Part shown: piece by piece, positions 1 through 11,620 of the stretch
Layout: every line of letters starts with the position of its first letter
How positions within the stretch are numbered: the first letter of the stretch is position 1
Assembly (NCBI GenBank): GCA_025529335.1
Contig: JAMYHX010000044.1
Coordinates: 1-64,000, forward strand
Length of the DNA stretch: 64,000 nt
Direction: 5' to 3'
DNA from: Rhizopus sp. PT2906
Lineage: Eukaryota > Mucoromycota > Mucoromycetes > Mucorales > Rhizopodaceae
The notes under the pieces: generated by a model
What the model saw: the letters and a program-made list of their open reading frames with translations, nothing else
What the model was told of the DNA's origin: nothing
Databases searched by the model: none
Program-made: the position numbers and the translations under genes

Positions 1-118
1 CATGAATTTTGTTCTCACCATGGGTGTATTTATTTTCGATCACAGGCGAATTTACTTTCCGGAAAGAGTGTATAACTTCGTTTTGATTATTTGAATCATC
101 GTAGCCATTGTTCTAAAC

Positions 119-762
119 TTATCTAGGTAAATCAGATAAATCACGATTGAGAGTCAACTTCGGAAACTCAAGGGAAGCAGGAAACTTGCTAAAGCAATGA
201 ATGCTGGCTAGTCCTTGCATGTTTAGTTCATACTGATCATTGGTATTTTTTGACATCGAAATATTGACTTCGTCACTAATCTTTGTCAAGTACAAAGGCT
301 TTAGTTTTTTATCTCTTCTAAGGTAACTCTTGGCTTATTAAATGAAATGGAGGGAGACATGCTGGGAGGAAAGAAGCTAAATTTCTTCTTTGCTATTTCA
401 TGTAACATAGATCCATCATCAACGCGATCTTCATTCTTTCTTTTTGCTGTCGTCTTTACAGTTTTGAAATTTTACAGGGCCTTCTGGGGTTGTGGTTGCT
501 GCTGCTGAGATTTCTGACCATTTCTATGTTTTATCATGTTAAATAATAAATGAAAGTCTGCAGCGATAGCAGAACAGGGAGGTAGACCCTTCTTTGTTTG
601 CCTTACTTGCTGTAAATCAAACATTAAAAGGTCACACATTTCTTCGAGTGATTGGATTTTATACGTTCCTAAGTAACTATTTAAAATAGTGATGGTACTC
701 CAATCCTTGAAAGGTGTTTGATAAAAGTGATCTTTGGGATTTTTTAATCGATCGTTGTTCAT
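119..762 (-). pseudogene. broken hypothetical gene, one in-frame stop and one frameshift
   Basis: An ATG at 762 opens a 96-codon frame that stops at 472-474 (TAA) after a Gln/Pro-rich stretch. The same frame resumes directly after the stop and reads on for about 56 codons (Lys-rich, then FFPPSMSP) to a stop at 301-303. Near 310, in an A-run, the adjacent frame takes over and gives another coding-like stretch (LKPLYLTKISDE ... NRDLSDLPR) ending at 119-121. The three pieces read like one protein of about 210 residues with a nonsense mutation and a one-base frameshift. No 3n intron of normal size removes the stop. I do not recognise the family. A MITE-like repeat begins 35 bp upstream of the start. 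It could also be a decayed transposon-borne ORF. Confidence 0.45.
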
Positions 763-796
763 TAGTAAAGCTGTCTTCAGATATTTTAAAGGGAAG

Positions 797-1187
797 CACT
801 ACATGCACCAGAAATTAGACTAATACTACAAGCACTACCTCTACCTATTATCTACAATCTCATCCAACAAAGCTTTTCAATGTGCAGCGTCAAGATAAAC
901 ATGAGCTTATGAAGTTACCATCTTGGGCTGTTCATTTTCAAGAAGAAGAGAGAACTAAAAAAGAAAAGTTATTTTTATATTCTAATTTTATGTTGTCAGT
1001 TCTATCAACAAAGACCACTTAGCTCATGTGTAATCACGATGACATCGTATTTCATATCAGAGAGAGTGAACTGGACAAGCCTTAGGTTAGGTAAAGGCAT
1101 TGGTAATGTGAAGTTGTACAGTGACAACATACGTAGCGCCCCAATTAAGCGCCCGTAGTATTAGCCTATTTTCTGGTGCATGTAGTG
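797..1187. mobile_element. MITE-like element, family A, copy 1
   Basis: A 391-bp element with perfect 18-bp terminal inverted repeats, CACTACATGCACCAGAAA at 797-814 and its reverse complement at 1170-1187. The interior carries no long ORF. It resembles the shorter copies at 19811-20057 and 24928-25174: shared blocks are the CTACCTCTA..ATTA segment, the CCAACAAA.CTTTTCAA segment, and ATTTTATGTTGTCAGTT followed by AAAGACCACTTA. No clear target-site duplication is visible. A non-autonomous DNA transposon is the simplest reading. Confidence 0.7.
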
Positions 1188-3197
1188 TTGGCCTAGATAA
1201 ACTTCGAAAAAGAGCGGGCGTCATCTAGTGACGTACTGTATTACGCACACTAAATCAAGATCTAGTAACATTCTGTAAACATGCTGCTTGTGATTATTAT
1301 TATTATAATATTATATTTTATTATACTTTATTATTATAATATTATATTTTATTATATTTTATTATATCTTATTATATTTTCTAATGGGTGGTAACCCCTA
1401 AATATTTTACTATACATTTTTACTATATATATATATAAATTTCTAAGTGACAAACAAGCAAACGGAAAAAAGGAGGATCATTCTTGAAAAGGGTATTAAA
1501 GACTAAATAGTAAATAGATCAAAGCAGACGTATCCTGGGTTCTTCTTTGCTGCATCGCGAATAGTCTCCAACAGCATACTTTTGCTTTGCCTAGGGTAAT
1601 TTTTTTTCTTGTTTTTTGTTTTTTTTTTTTGTTTTTTTTTTGCGGGTTTTGGCGGATTCTTCTTCATCTGTTGCTGTTTGTCTTAAATTTTGAATATAAT
1701 TACATTAGAGAACTGATCCAGTCTGCCACCCTGGTCAATCCACGAGCTTTGATGTTAAATGTCATTTCAATCATTGCTGGTCCCAATTTTAGCAGCACCA
1801 GTCGGCAACGATATCTAACTAGTCTATTTTGACGGTGCGACACATTATTAGCATTCATTGTGTCCTCGCTTGGCACCGGTAGTCCTTGCTCCAAATCTTG
1901 CGAGGAGCCGACTACTAAAATTTGTTGAATGTATTGTATAATCAGTGATAGCATGTGAGCGAGAAAGAGCCATCAAACCAGAGACCCGAGCTTCTTTTAA
2001 ATTGAAAGTATGGTCATTTGACTCTGTACTCTGTTTATCTCGGAAAGAGTTCTGGGACGTATAAGTTGTCAAACCACACATAATCAAGGTAAGTGGAGCA
2101 TAGAAAAGTTGAATAGAATGAAAAAGTCCTGTTGATAGTCTTTGAAAATCTCGTTATTATGTGATGTTGTATAGTTAATGTATACGTATGTCAAAATGAA
2201 TAGTTTTGGACATTTTAACAGAAAAAGAGTATGTTTGTTACGAGTGGGCTTAGCTTTGTTATTATGTTTAACCATAGCATAAACCAGTAGCCCCTCCCGA
2301 CAATGCAAAGGTTACAGAAGAGAAGTGTCTTGAATGAATTGTATAGACTCCTTTATTTTCAATAATGCGTTCGTTAGATTATCAAACGAAATTTATTTTT
2401 TACATACTGTGGTATACAAAAGTGCATATACTGTATATATATATATATATACAAGTTTATCGAACTTTTCAGGGTACATAAAGTCAACTTTTTATATTTA
2501 GCTACACATACACTAAGCCTTTGAGTATGTCGACCGGTGTCTTTTGACAGTAGCATCTCGTGAAACATTATCGGTTTTTCTGATCAAATATATAAAGAGT
2601 CAAATGCTGCCATTTTCCGAAATATATAATGTCTCGTAGTAACAAGATAGATGGTCATTATGATTGCTTTTTTCCAGAGAATCCGATCCACTATGAACTC
2701 ATTTTGTGATGACGGACCTGCTCCCTCACATCCAAATAAAGCATATAACCTTATTTTCTCTCCAAATTGATGTGCTCAGCTTGAAAACTTTATTTCAATG
2801 CCTCCAATCAAGAGGCCGAAAGGGCCAAAGGTATACTAAGCATTCTCCCCTTTTCATAATCAGTATAGAAAACAAACAGCCAGGGAAAATGACACCATGT
2901 TCTTCTTTTTTTCTGTGAAAAGGAGGTTATGAGCCCCTTCAAAGAAGAAATTTTATAAGGAGTCTCCATGATTCTAAACCAAAAGAGAAGTGCAAAAACA
3001 AGGAGATAAAGAAAAAGAATATAACCCTGAAGGGACCCACAGCAGAATTAATAAAATTGCTGAAATTAAAGAAATCGCAGCTCAAAAAAAAAGGAGAAAA
3101 CGGCCGACAAAGGGTGCATGCCAGAAATAATAAGAGGGGGTCGAATAATTTATTAATGTGAGAGACATATGATTAAGCATAAAAATCTTATAGGGAC
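1188..3197. other. gene-free spacer with AT-rich low-complexity tract
   Basis: No ORF here has convincing coding character. 1290-1385 is a TTATTATAATATTATATTT-type low-complexity tract, 1605-1640 is T-rich, and a short (TA)n run lies near 2436-2451. Short opposite-strand frames at 1700-2087 look like chance. The last few hundred bases are the 3' flank of the membrane-protein gene at 3198. Confidence 0.5.
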
Positions 3198-4465
3198 TTA
3201 TAATTTCGTTAATGTCTTGCGACTCGTTTGAGATTCTTGAAAGGAAGGAGCAAACTCACCAGCCTCAGTAGATGAGTGATCATCCTCAACTGGTGTCTTT
3301 TCATAAGACATGTTCAAGTTAACGGTATCGAATCCAACGATATCCCGTTCTTCCTTTCTGCACATGGTTTGTTCATGCGTTTCTGAGAAATGCGTGCTTT
3401 GTACGTCTGTCTCCTTGCTGCGCTTTCCAGGTGCTTGGCTAGTGACCCAGTGAATAGTAATGACGTTGATTGTGACATCCATTGTACAGCAAGTCATACA
3501 AAGTAAACCACGTTCTCTACCGTCAAGTAGGATCAACGAGAGAATGTTGGCAAAGGATACGACTAAGCAGACGACGGATGCGACCAAGGTACGAAGGGCG
3601 ACTTCGTGAAGCCGAGAGTTGGCTGTGTTATTAAAGATGCCTAGACCACCCAGCTTTAGTAGTGGTCGAACGAAGAAGACGGTCATGTAAAGGTTGATCG
3701 CCTATATAATAAGATTAAAACCTGATTTTGGTGAAACAGTAAACTACGCTTACAAAGTCATAAATCTAAGAAGGAAAATGGTGAGTACAAGCTTAAACAA
3801 GCTTAATTATTTGCTTACAATCAATGGAATGGTTCCAGGAGGAGCAATACCGATGATACAGTATCCATTAGGTTCGATATATGCTCTATGATATACGATC
3901 TAAACCATTAGTCTTTTGTTGATAATGAATAATATTTTACCATCAATATAAAGATTGCAATATAAGGTAGTAATAACCCCAAGTTAAATCTGTAGGATTT
4001 GTTACTCCATCGGCTCTGTCGTGTAGCTGAAACGACATAGATTTTCTCTATTAACCTAATAAGGCAATGAATAAGCGTTTTCAAAAAGACGAGAGGAAAA
4101 ATAAAGTTACCATGCATAGATTACGATCTTGGTCGCGCAGTAAAGAATATCACAGATCATGACGGTTAATAAGCAGGATGTATAGTTGCCTGGAAAAGTT
4201 TACCACTTTAGCCTTTTTGTTTAAGAAGTTGTCTGAACTTACCATTGTTTGTAGTAACAAGTAACATACTTATTACTGCAAAGGCCCATGAAAAGATGTA
4301 AAGAAGCAAGATAAGCCATCTCGAGTAAGTTAAATACTTAAATTGGACATTATATGTCTTAACTCCATACAAGACTGATAGAATTGTAGATGAAAAGAGT
4401 GACACTAGCTTTGCTGTCAATTCTCCTCCGTCTGGTTGAGTAGAAGAAATCATATTGATAGGCAT
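3198..4465 (-). CDS. multi-pass (probably 7-TM) membrane protein, six exons
   Basis: Exons: 4243-4465, 4111-4189, 3941-4055, 3819-3899, 3754-3765 and 3198-3701. All joins have GT..AG borders and keep frame, giving 337 aa. Exon 5 is a 12-nt microexon encoding IYDF, which joins smoothly to AINLYMTVFFVRPL in exon 6. Hydrophobic segments run from about residue 20 to 245: LVSLFSSTILSVLYG, WLILLLYIFSWAFAVIS, LLTVMICDILYCATKIVIY, LGLLLPYIAIFILM, the IPLI/IYDF/INLYMTVFF block, LVASVVCLVVSFANILSLI and a final segment with MDVTINVITIHW. A polar cytosolic-type tail of roughly 75 residues follows. The layout resembles fungal 7-TM proteins of unknown ligand. GPCR-like signalling is possible, but no receptor signature was recognised. 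Confidence 0.75.
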
Positions 4466-7400
4466 GATGAGAAAGGAACGAGAATAAGAAAAGAGGAAGA
4501 AAGGATGGCAAGGTCTATATCGTTTATATTCTCAAAGTGATGTCAAATACACATACACAAAGGTTTAGAGAGGTAAAACCACTATCGTACAATCTCGATC
4601 TTTTCTTTTTAGGTTCATGATACCAAGTTGGGGTCAAAAATAATACTAATTATAAATACTTTATCATTTATTATTAAAGAGAAAGAGAAAAAAAAAAGAG
4701 AGGATAATGAAGAGAAAAGGGGTTGACTTAACATCTTTACTGCTTATACCCCATCCTCCCCCTCCCTTTTACCAAAGTTTAAATGACAGTCCGTGCATGG
4801 GCACAGCCTCCTCCCCCCTTTTTTTTTCGGACAATGTGGGTAACCATCTCGCGCGATTACGTTATGAACAAAAAAGGAATTTATTTAATAAAAATCATTA
4901 AAGCTTATTGTTTTCTTTGTTAACTCTTTTATAACGAATACACACCAGTTGAGGTCAATCGCAGCTTTACTGTACTCTTCCTATTTTTATGTTAAAGACG
5001 CCATACTCTGTTGAAAAGACACAATAAAGATAAGCCAATAAATCGATGGGAGTGATAAATATTCAAAAATGCCCCTCTTTTTTTTTGCGCATTACCTATT
5101 CTTCATCTCACTCCGCCTAAATCATTCTTCCATATGTTAGGAACAACAAAAAACGAATGAATAAGATGTTTGCATACGGAGAATATGTTCTTATTACAGA
5201 GTACTTTTTAAACAAACGACACCCTAGATGATGCAGCACTGATTTAAATTATCTTGTTGCATTATTGAAACAGACAGTAATATTTACATGCAGTGGCAAA
5301 TTATATTGAAGTATAGAAAACCCTGAATCAAACAGAAATAGTTTATTAAGTGCTAGTGCAACTTTAAGAATTTTCTTGTAGAAGCCACAAACGATTCTTA
5401 TGGGGCACTACACTTTCGACCCTTGGAAATCTGAATAGTAATCGCTTTTACTATCTTTGGTAATGATGTCCCTCAAAGGAACCTTTATTTGAACGTATTT
5501 CTCAATACCGATCGTTTGCATACATACAAGCATGAGCAATTGCTATGGAAGAAGAGTGGCATAGTCTTATCTTCGATATTAAATCGGAGGTACACTCACT
5601 TCATCGAAATTAAAGTGGTATCTGGATACAATTCTCTCTCGTAAAAAAAAATCTAGATAAACAAGGTTGATCTTCGTGTAAAAGATGATCTCAATAAGGA
5701 GAATGAGCTACGGGGTGCTGCTACCAAATATAGCAATAATGCTTAAACTTTAGCTTTGAATACGGGGGTGCGATATACTTTAAGCAAATTGCATTTAGTA
5801 TAAAATAAGCTTATATTGTTCTTCTATAGTGATTACTCATGTTTAACATCTTTGTAAAATATCGGCATTAAAATATATATTTAAATAAAGGCTTCTAAAA
5901 TGAATACCACTGCCAAAGATAGGATTTTTGTTGTGCCTCCCTAAGAATCCGATAAGTGTTCTTGATTCAATGAGATATTGTTTCCTAAAAAAGTCCGTCT
6001 TCAAGATAAGGCGTGTCATTCCAGGGGAAAATCGAAAGCACATTCATCTATCACAGTTCGAACATGACCTACCGTGCTGTCCATTCCGTCGTAGATATAT
6101 TAAGCATGGACTGATTACACTATTTGATGCATTACATGGATTTAACGACAGCTGAACTGCAATCATTGCATCAACAGTATCGATACATAGTACACTTGCA
6201 AAAAAAAAAAAAAGATTGACAAACGGTAGACATCAGTTTCGTTATCCTCCGCCTTCATTTCAAAATATCCAGTTGCATGCTTTGTGTGTCTCTGTTCCTG
6301 AGTGAACATGCTGTCACCAGGATGAGGTTACATCTTGACAATGAAAACCATTAAGATGAGAGTAATTTGGCGGTATGTTTTAGGCTAGTAAAATTCACGG
6401 GTGAAGTTCTCGACCATCGTCACAGTGATGAAAAAGTATATTAATAATAGGATTAATAAAGCTTGTGATGGTAATTTTTTGTTTACCAACTAACACAGTA
6501 TCGAGGCAACCACACAGGACAGGATGGCTACCAAGATTTGTGCAATAACGACGAAGCGGAGACAACCAAGGTTGGATTGAGAATGACATGTATTTTAGGA
6601 AAATACTGAAAACGTTGTTCAATGAAAACTTGTAAGAAATATACGAGTTAATCAATAATCAGGCTCTCATGAATAAGTTGGTCTTATTAACTGACAACTT
6701 GGGAGAAGAATTAGTGTCTGTTGCCCAATATCTTTTTATGAAATAACCTTCCAAATCATTATCGGATGATTAGTAAAAGGCTTACGACGCTCCGTAAAGA
6801 GAATAAACGGAGCTAAAACGGCAACAACAACAACTGGACAATAGCAATATACCCAAGTTCTAATTCTATAGTAGACAGTAAAAGCGCATTTCAAAAATCT
6901 TATCTACATTCGCTTCAACTTGACCTTATTCTCCGGGCTTTGGTTCGCTATTAGAATCGCAGACATGTCTTTGTCAGCCGAGATATACATTACCATTCTG
7001 CATCAATAACAGCTTCTTTGAGTTGGCATACAATGTTTTCCTTTACAACAACAAAAATTGAAATTCATCGCATGATGTATGATCTGTTATCTTCCTTTGA
7101 TGTTACTTTCAAGCGTTTTCTTAAGACAGTCAAAGGATGACTAAAGAAAACCAGTATGAAACGACATGGTGAAACTAGGGAAGCGCTTTCAAATGATTTT
7201 GATATGTTTATTATTGGACGTGTTCAAGATTTGATACAGTCATGCCTCTGTTTACGACTGAAAAAGGAAAATCGCAATCGTGCTTTAATCCTAGTGTAAG
7301 CAACTGTGTCTATAATTCTAGAATCGTCTAATTACGACTTCTTGATGCTGCAGGATTAATAAAATCTTCTCAAGATCACCAAAAAATACAAAATGTTTAA

Positions 7401-8472
7401 CAAACATCGTCAACATGACTTAAACTGTCGCAGTTCATGCCTTACTTAACTAGGAGTTATGTAGTGAAAGGGATACAACAGTGATGGTGCATATGGCCCA
7501 GTTAATGCTGTCGAGAACAGTCTTTAGCTCTTGATGTTCAAATACATTGATGGAAATCTCTTAAAGATATGCCGAGGCAAAGAAAAAAAAAAAAACGCTT
7601 TGTAATATTTGCTTGGTAGACCAATAACTCGGGTCATTTATTTTAGTCTTCTCTAAGCTCAATTATCACCTGCATCTAAAACGAACGATGATAGGTTGCA
7701 CAGGATTATGTAGATGCTATGCCATTATTAGTATGCACTGATCAAGATGGCTTGATAAATATAGTGCAGTACATTGTTCTTACTGACGATGGCGTAATGA
7801 CAATCTTTTCAGTTTGAATACACCTATTTGTGTGTGTATGTGTGTGCACGTCCTATTAAAATGCCAAAATGGTGAATTAAGGGGATAATTTTTCTTGATT
7901 TAGAATGTCACTCGCTTGTATCCATGGAACCATTAGAATTCTTAGCTGACGAGCATTCGCCAAAAGGGAATCTTTTGATTTATTGTAAGACCAAGATATT
8001 TTATCCAATCAAATACTAGATTTTGTCCTTTCTTTTCTTATGCATTTATTTTATTGGCTAAATCAATTTATCTCTTCAGTGGATCACTATTGTTTTTTAT
8101 TTACTGTGGCTATTTTACCATGGTAACCAAGAGAAACAATATAAGAATAAAACACTTGCCTTGGTAACCAGTTTCTCGTGAATGCAGAAGACAGCAGGCC
8201 ATTGTATAGCTGTATCGATTCAAGCCAATAAGCGATGTATAATATCTACACGTTTAAATCCATTTTTCATGACCAATGAAACAGAAAAAATAATTGATAT
8301 CCCGAAAGATGTCTATCCCCGGTAATTATCCAATCATATGAATTGATATATTCGCGTGGACTCTTTTATAGTCTTTAAACACCAATGAAATAAACTCACA
8401 CGACCTCACTTGATATTCACCACCAAACAAAATCCTTTATATAAACCTCGGGTTGTCCTTCCTCTTCTTTTC
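4466..8472. other. about 4 kb without a supported gene
   Basis: Only short, mostly shadow-like frames occur (for example near 5843-6155 and 6395-6655). A frame from about 7000 to 7298 on the plus strand, broken by one stop, could be a decayed coding fragment but resembles nothing I know. The right end contains repeated CCAATGA-like motifs (8271, 8382) and a TATA-like site belonging to the phosphate transporter promoter. Confidence 0.45.
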
Positions 8473-8480
8473 TATAAATA
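8473..8480 (+). promoter_or_regulatory. TATA box of the phosphate transporter gene
   Basis: TATAAATA lies 55 bp upstream of the ATG at 8535 and is followed by a pyrimidine-rich leader, a common fungal core-promoter layout. A second TATATAAA-like site is near 8438. No CACGTG Pho4-type site was seen close by, so phosphate control cannot be read from the sequence. Confidence 0.45.
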
Positions 8481-8534
8481 CTTTAATTCCTCCTTCTTTT
8501 CCCTTTTTCTTTACTTTTTTTTAACAACAAAAGA

Positions 8535-10136
8535 ATGGCAGATCAAATAGAACAAGAGCGAATTGCTGCTGCCGAACGTCGACTTGCTTCATTAGAAAAG
8601 CTTGATGATGTGAAGACTTCAGGTGCTGGTGGATGGAACTGGTTTACTGCTCGTACTATTCTTACTTCAGGTGCTGGTTTTTTTACTGATTCTTACGATG
8701 TTTTTATCATCAACTTGGTTACTCCTATGCTTGGTTATGTCTACTACGCTCACAACAATAACAAGATACCTTCTGATATTGAAGGTGTCATTAAGGGTAT
8801 GTCTAGTGTTGGTACATTGATCGGTCAATTGGTCTTTGGTTTCCTCGGCGACATCTTGGGTCGTAAGATCTACGGCTTTGAATTACTCATCATCATCATT
8901 GGTACCATCAACTGTGCAACTTCTTCTTCTACTATCCGTGGTGTTTCTGCCATGGGTTTTCTTGGTCTCTGGCGTTTAATTTTGGGTATTGGTATTGGTG
9001 GTGATTATCCTATGTCTGCAACAATTACTTCTGAGTGGTCCTCTGCTGGTAAGCGTGGTATGATGATGGCCCTTATTTTCTCTATGCAAGGTATCGGAAA
9101 CTTGGCTGCTGCTATCGTCACATTGATTCTTTTGGCCATCTTTAAAAATGCCATTAATGCTGATGTCATGAATTTGGACTATGTCTGGCGTCTCTGTATC
9201 GGCTTGGGTGCTGTTCCTGCCGTTGCCACCATCTACTTGCGTTTCACCATGCCCGAATCTCCTCGTTATTCTCTTAATGTTGAACACGATGTTGAAGCTG
9301 CTGCTGCTGCCAAAGGTCAATCTGCTTCTCCTGAACTTGTCGAACAATATACCCGTGTTGAAGAAAAGCGTGATCATTGGGCTGATTTCAGAGCTTACTT
9401 TAGTCAATGGAAGCACTTGAGAGTCCTTCTTGGTACTGCTCTTTCCTGGTTCTTGCTTGACGTCGCCTTCTACGGTCTTGGTTTGAACAACTCTATTGTC
9501 TTGGCTTCTATCGGCTTTGCTAACAAATCTACTCCCTTTGAAACTCTTTGGTACAACACTGTCGGTCAAATTATCATTACCTGTCTTGGTTCTGTTCCCG
9601 GTTACTACTTTACTGTCTTCTTTATTGAACGTTGGGGTCGTCGTCCCATCCAAATCATGGGTTTCGCCATCACCACTGTCCTTTTTGCTATCCTTGCCGG
9701 TTGTTACCATCTCTTGGTCGAACACGCCATTGGTGCCTTCATCTTCTTGTTCACTCTTGCCCAATTCTTCCAAAACTTTGGTGCCAACTCAACCACCTTT
9801 ATTGTTCCTGGCGAAGTCTTCCCCACCAAGGTCCGTGCTTCGGCTCACGGTATCTCTGCTGCCTCTGGTAAGGCCGGTGCTATTCTTGCTTCATTCGCCT
9901 TCAACGTGTTGGTCGATGTTGGAGGTCCCAAGGGTGCTCACACTTTCTTACCCGAAGTACTTGGTATCTTCGCTGCTGTCATGTTCCTCGGTCTTATTGT
10001 CACTCTCTTGTGGATCCCTGAATCCAAGGGTCGTGATCTTGATGAATTTGAAGAAAACTATCAAGCTAACCTTGAATTACGTAATGTTGCTGGCTCAAGT
10101 AACGAATCTGTCGTGATTGAACAAAACAAACTCTAA
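8535..10136 (+). CDS. high-affinity inorganic phosphate:H+ symporter, Pho84 family (MFS)
   Basis: Single-exon 533-aa protein, about the usual length for Pho84/PiPT proteins, predicted to take up phosphate with protons at the plasma membrane. Family motifs are clear: TM1 with FTDSYDVF (Asp52, Asp55), the MFS loop GDILGRK at 105-111, the phosphate-symporter signature GGDYPMSATITSEW at 155-168, PESPRYSL at about 240-247, LDVAFYGLGLNNS near 308-320 (Asp309, in the position of the conserved TM7 Asp), and GRRPIQIMGF near 368. The C-terminal half ends with PGEVFPTKVRASAHG and PESKGRDLDEFEE before a hydrophilic tail. The long cytosolic loop at about 250-295 separates the two six-helix halves. Codon use is strongly biased (GGT, CTT, GCT), suggesting high expression. 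The start is the first ATG, preceded by AACAACAAAAGA. Confidence 0.95.
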   Translation: MADQIEQERIAAAERRLASLEKLDDVKTSGAGGWNWFTARTILTSGAGFFTDSYDVFIINLVTPMLGYVYYAHNNNKIPSDIEGVIKGMSSVGTLIGQLVFGFLGDILGRKIYGFELLIIIIGTINCATSSSTIRGVSAMGFLGLWRLILGIGIGGDYPMSATITSEWSSAGKRGMMMALIFSMQGIGNLAAAIVTLILLAIFKNAINADVMNLDYVWRLCIGLGAVPAVATIYLRFTMPESPRYSLNVEHDVEAAAAAKGQSASPELVEQYTRVEEKRDHWADFRAYFSQWKHLRVLLGTALSWFLLDVAFYGLGLNNSIVLASIGFANKSTPFETLWYNTVGQIIITCLGSVPGYYFTVFFIERWGRRPIQIMGFAITTVLFAILAGCYHLLVEHAIGAFIFLFTLAQFFQNFGANSTTFIVPGEVFPTKVRASAHGISAASGKAGAILASFAFNVLVDVGGPKGAHTFLPEVLGIFAAVMFLGLIVTLLWIPESKGRDLDEFEENYQANLELRNVAGSSNESVVIEQNKL

Positions 10137-10742
10137 TTTAGACATATCCCCTCTCATCATTATTTTATTCGCATATAATTATTGTAAATAGTCTCCTAAT
10201 AACAACAAAAATAAACATATTAGTTATCAGTGTAATAATTTTGTGCCTTGTATTGAGCTGGGGCAATAACCGAGGTGTCTGCCGATATTCCAACATGTAT
10301 TCTAAATAGCTTATCTTTACCCCCCCCCTCGTATCTCTTTGTCTAATCATCTGTGTCTTTACGATTCATGTGATAATTATAGTAAATAATTGTGAATCGA
10401 ACAATAAAAACTATGTAAAAATAAGCTCAACAGCACTAAGAGACTCTGAAAGTTGACTATGTCTGGTCTCTCCCTTGAGAATTCCTAAACCAACATGTTG
10501 CTCTTACATTGATCAACTATGAAAATGTCTCAAGATAGTCAATGTGACCTGTCTCTTTCTATGAAATTGATAAACAAGTTTGAATCAAGATCTTTGCTAT
10601 AGTCAAAGAGTATTTTTATATATATATATAATAAAAAGTCATGGAAGGCATATTTGTAAGCCCAAAATTTCATGCTCTTTTAGAGTTTTTTACCTAGATC
10701 TCCATATTTTAAATGGAAAACATTACATGCACGAAAAAATTC
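10137..10742. other. 3' flank of the phosphate transporter, no gene
   Basis: AT-rich spacer holding the presumed 3' UTR and poly(A) region of the transporter, a C-run near 10320 and a short (AT)n run near 10617-10632. No coding signal. Confidence 0.5.
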
Positions 10743-11119
10743 GGGTTTTGCTATTTGCACAACACATCTGCACAACATTCTCCCAATTAGTGACGCGAGC
10801 AACTCAATTTGCACAACAAACAGCATTAAACAAATCACACCCACATACAACGCTATGCACAACACTGAAGTATAAGAGAAATATGTGTCGATGAGTCTGT
10901 AATAATCTCATTATTATGTTCAGAGAGAGAGGGTTAAATATCACAAGATTACTACATGAGTTTATTACGGTTAATAAGAATCGAGCATGACACGTCATAT
11001 AAGAATAACGCATCTGCGGTCAGCCTTTTTTTTTTCTTCATGTAATAATAATAATAATATGAAATATTTATAAGGTAAGCACGAAAGATATGCTATTTGC
11101 TGTGCAAATCGAATTACTT
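10743..11119 (+). mobile_element. MITE-like element, family B, copy 1
   Basis: About 377 bp starting GGGTTTTGCTATTTGCACA and ending near TGCTATTTGCTGTGCAAAT, so the ends are imperfect inverted repeats. Over its length it aligns with the reverse complement of 52078-52396: shared blocks include CACATCTGCAC, ACAACACT.AAGTATAAGAGA, GTCGAT.AGTCT.TAATA, and the TAACAAGAATCAAGCATAACGC-like block, in the same order. It has no long ORF. The right end appears eroded. Confidence 0.6.
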
Positions 11120-11149
11120 ACGCCACATATTATGCAAATAGCAATCCTC

Positions 11150-11512
11150 ATATCCTTATATCCTGTTGCGAAAAATGATCTCTACCAAGTCGTTATTGAG
11201 GGTAAACCCCTTAAAGACCACTCTCAAAAAGAAATTGAAAGCATGGTGAAGGAAAACATCAATTACAAGCCAAGCCATATAATTAAAAATACAAGCGAAC
11301 AAGGGTAAAAATATATGAAGCAAACTATACGATTAAGCAACAACTGAAATTGTAATTTTATTATAGATTCGCATATGTCCATTTCATGGACAAAAGGGAC
11401 GCCACTTTCTTTTTCTGCAAGTATCCACAGAAAAAAAATCTGGTCTTGTCCAATGGCTTGGGCAGAGCCAAAGTGAAGCTGTCCTTTGACAATGCAAGTA
11501 ATTTCTATAGGA
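11150..11512 (+). pseudogene. RRM-like two-exon gene remnant
   Basis: A coding-like segment reads ...NDLYQVVIEGKPLKDH..., crosses a putative intron (donor GG|GTAAAA at about 11306, acceptor TTATAG at about 11365), and resumes in frame with GFAYVHFMDKRDATFFF. It reaches about 11512 before a stop or a further donor. The YQVVIEGKPL and GFAYVHF strings resemble the two RNP strands of an RRM fold. A possible third exon (FDDMDNLMNESLQAPE, about 11567-11620) is one base out of frame. No convincing start exists: the upstream frame runs into the family B MITE. A decayed or repeat-borne gene is likelier than an intact one. Confidence 0.35.
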
Positions 11513-11620
11513 TATAATAATAGAAATTATATATTAACGTAACAATTAATCATTTGAATTACTTAGAACTTTGACGACATGGACAATTTAATGAATGAAA
11601 GCTTGCAAGCACCAGAATAA

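Noticed and set aside
7000..7298. Interrupted plus-strand frame in the 4-8.5 kb spacer
   Set aside because: One stop and no motif; AT-rich DNA of this length gives such frames by chance.
8976..9773. Long minus-strand frame opposite the phosphate transporter (265 codons)
   Set aside because: Antisense shadow of a strongly codon-biased gene; composition is that of reversed GGT/CTT-rich codons and no family is seen.
9496..10116. 206-codon plus-strand frame inside the phosphate transporter
   Set aside because: Out-of-frame shadow made of Leu/Ser/Val from the same codon bias.
11151..11162. ATATCCTTAT resembling a U12-type 5' splice site
   Set aside because: No matching branch site or acceptor and no coding frame ending there; such AT-rich strings occur by chance (another is near 45168).
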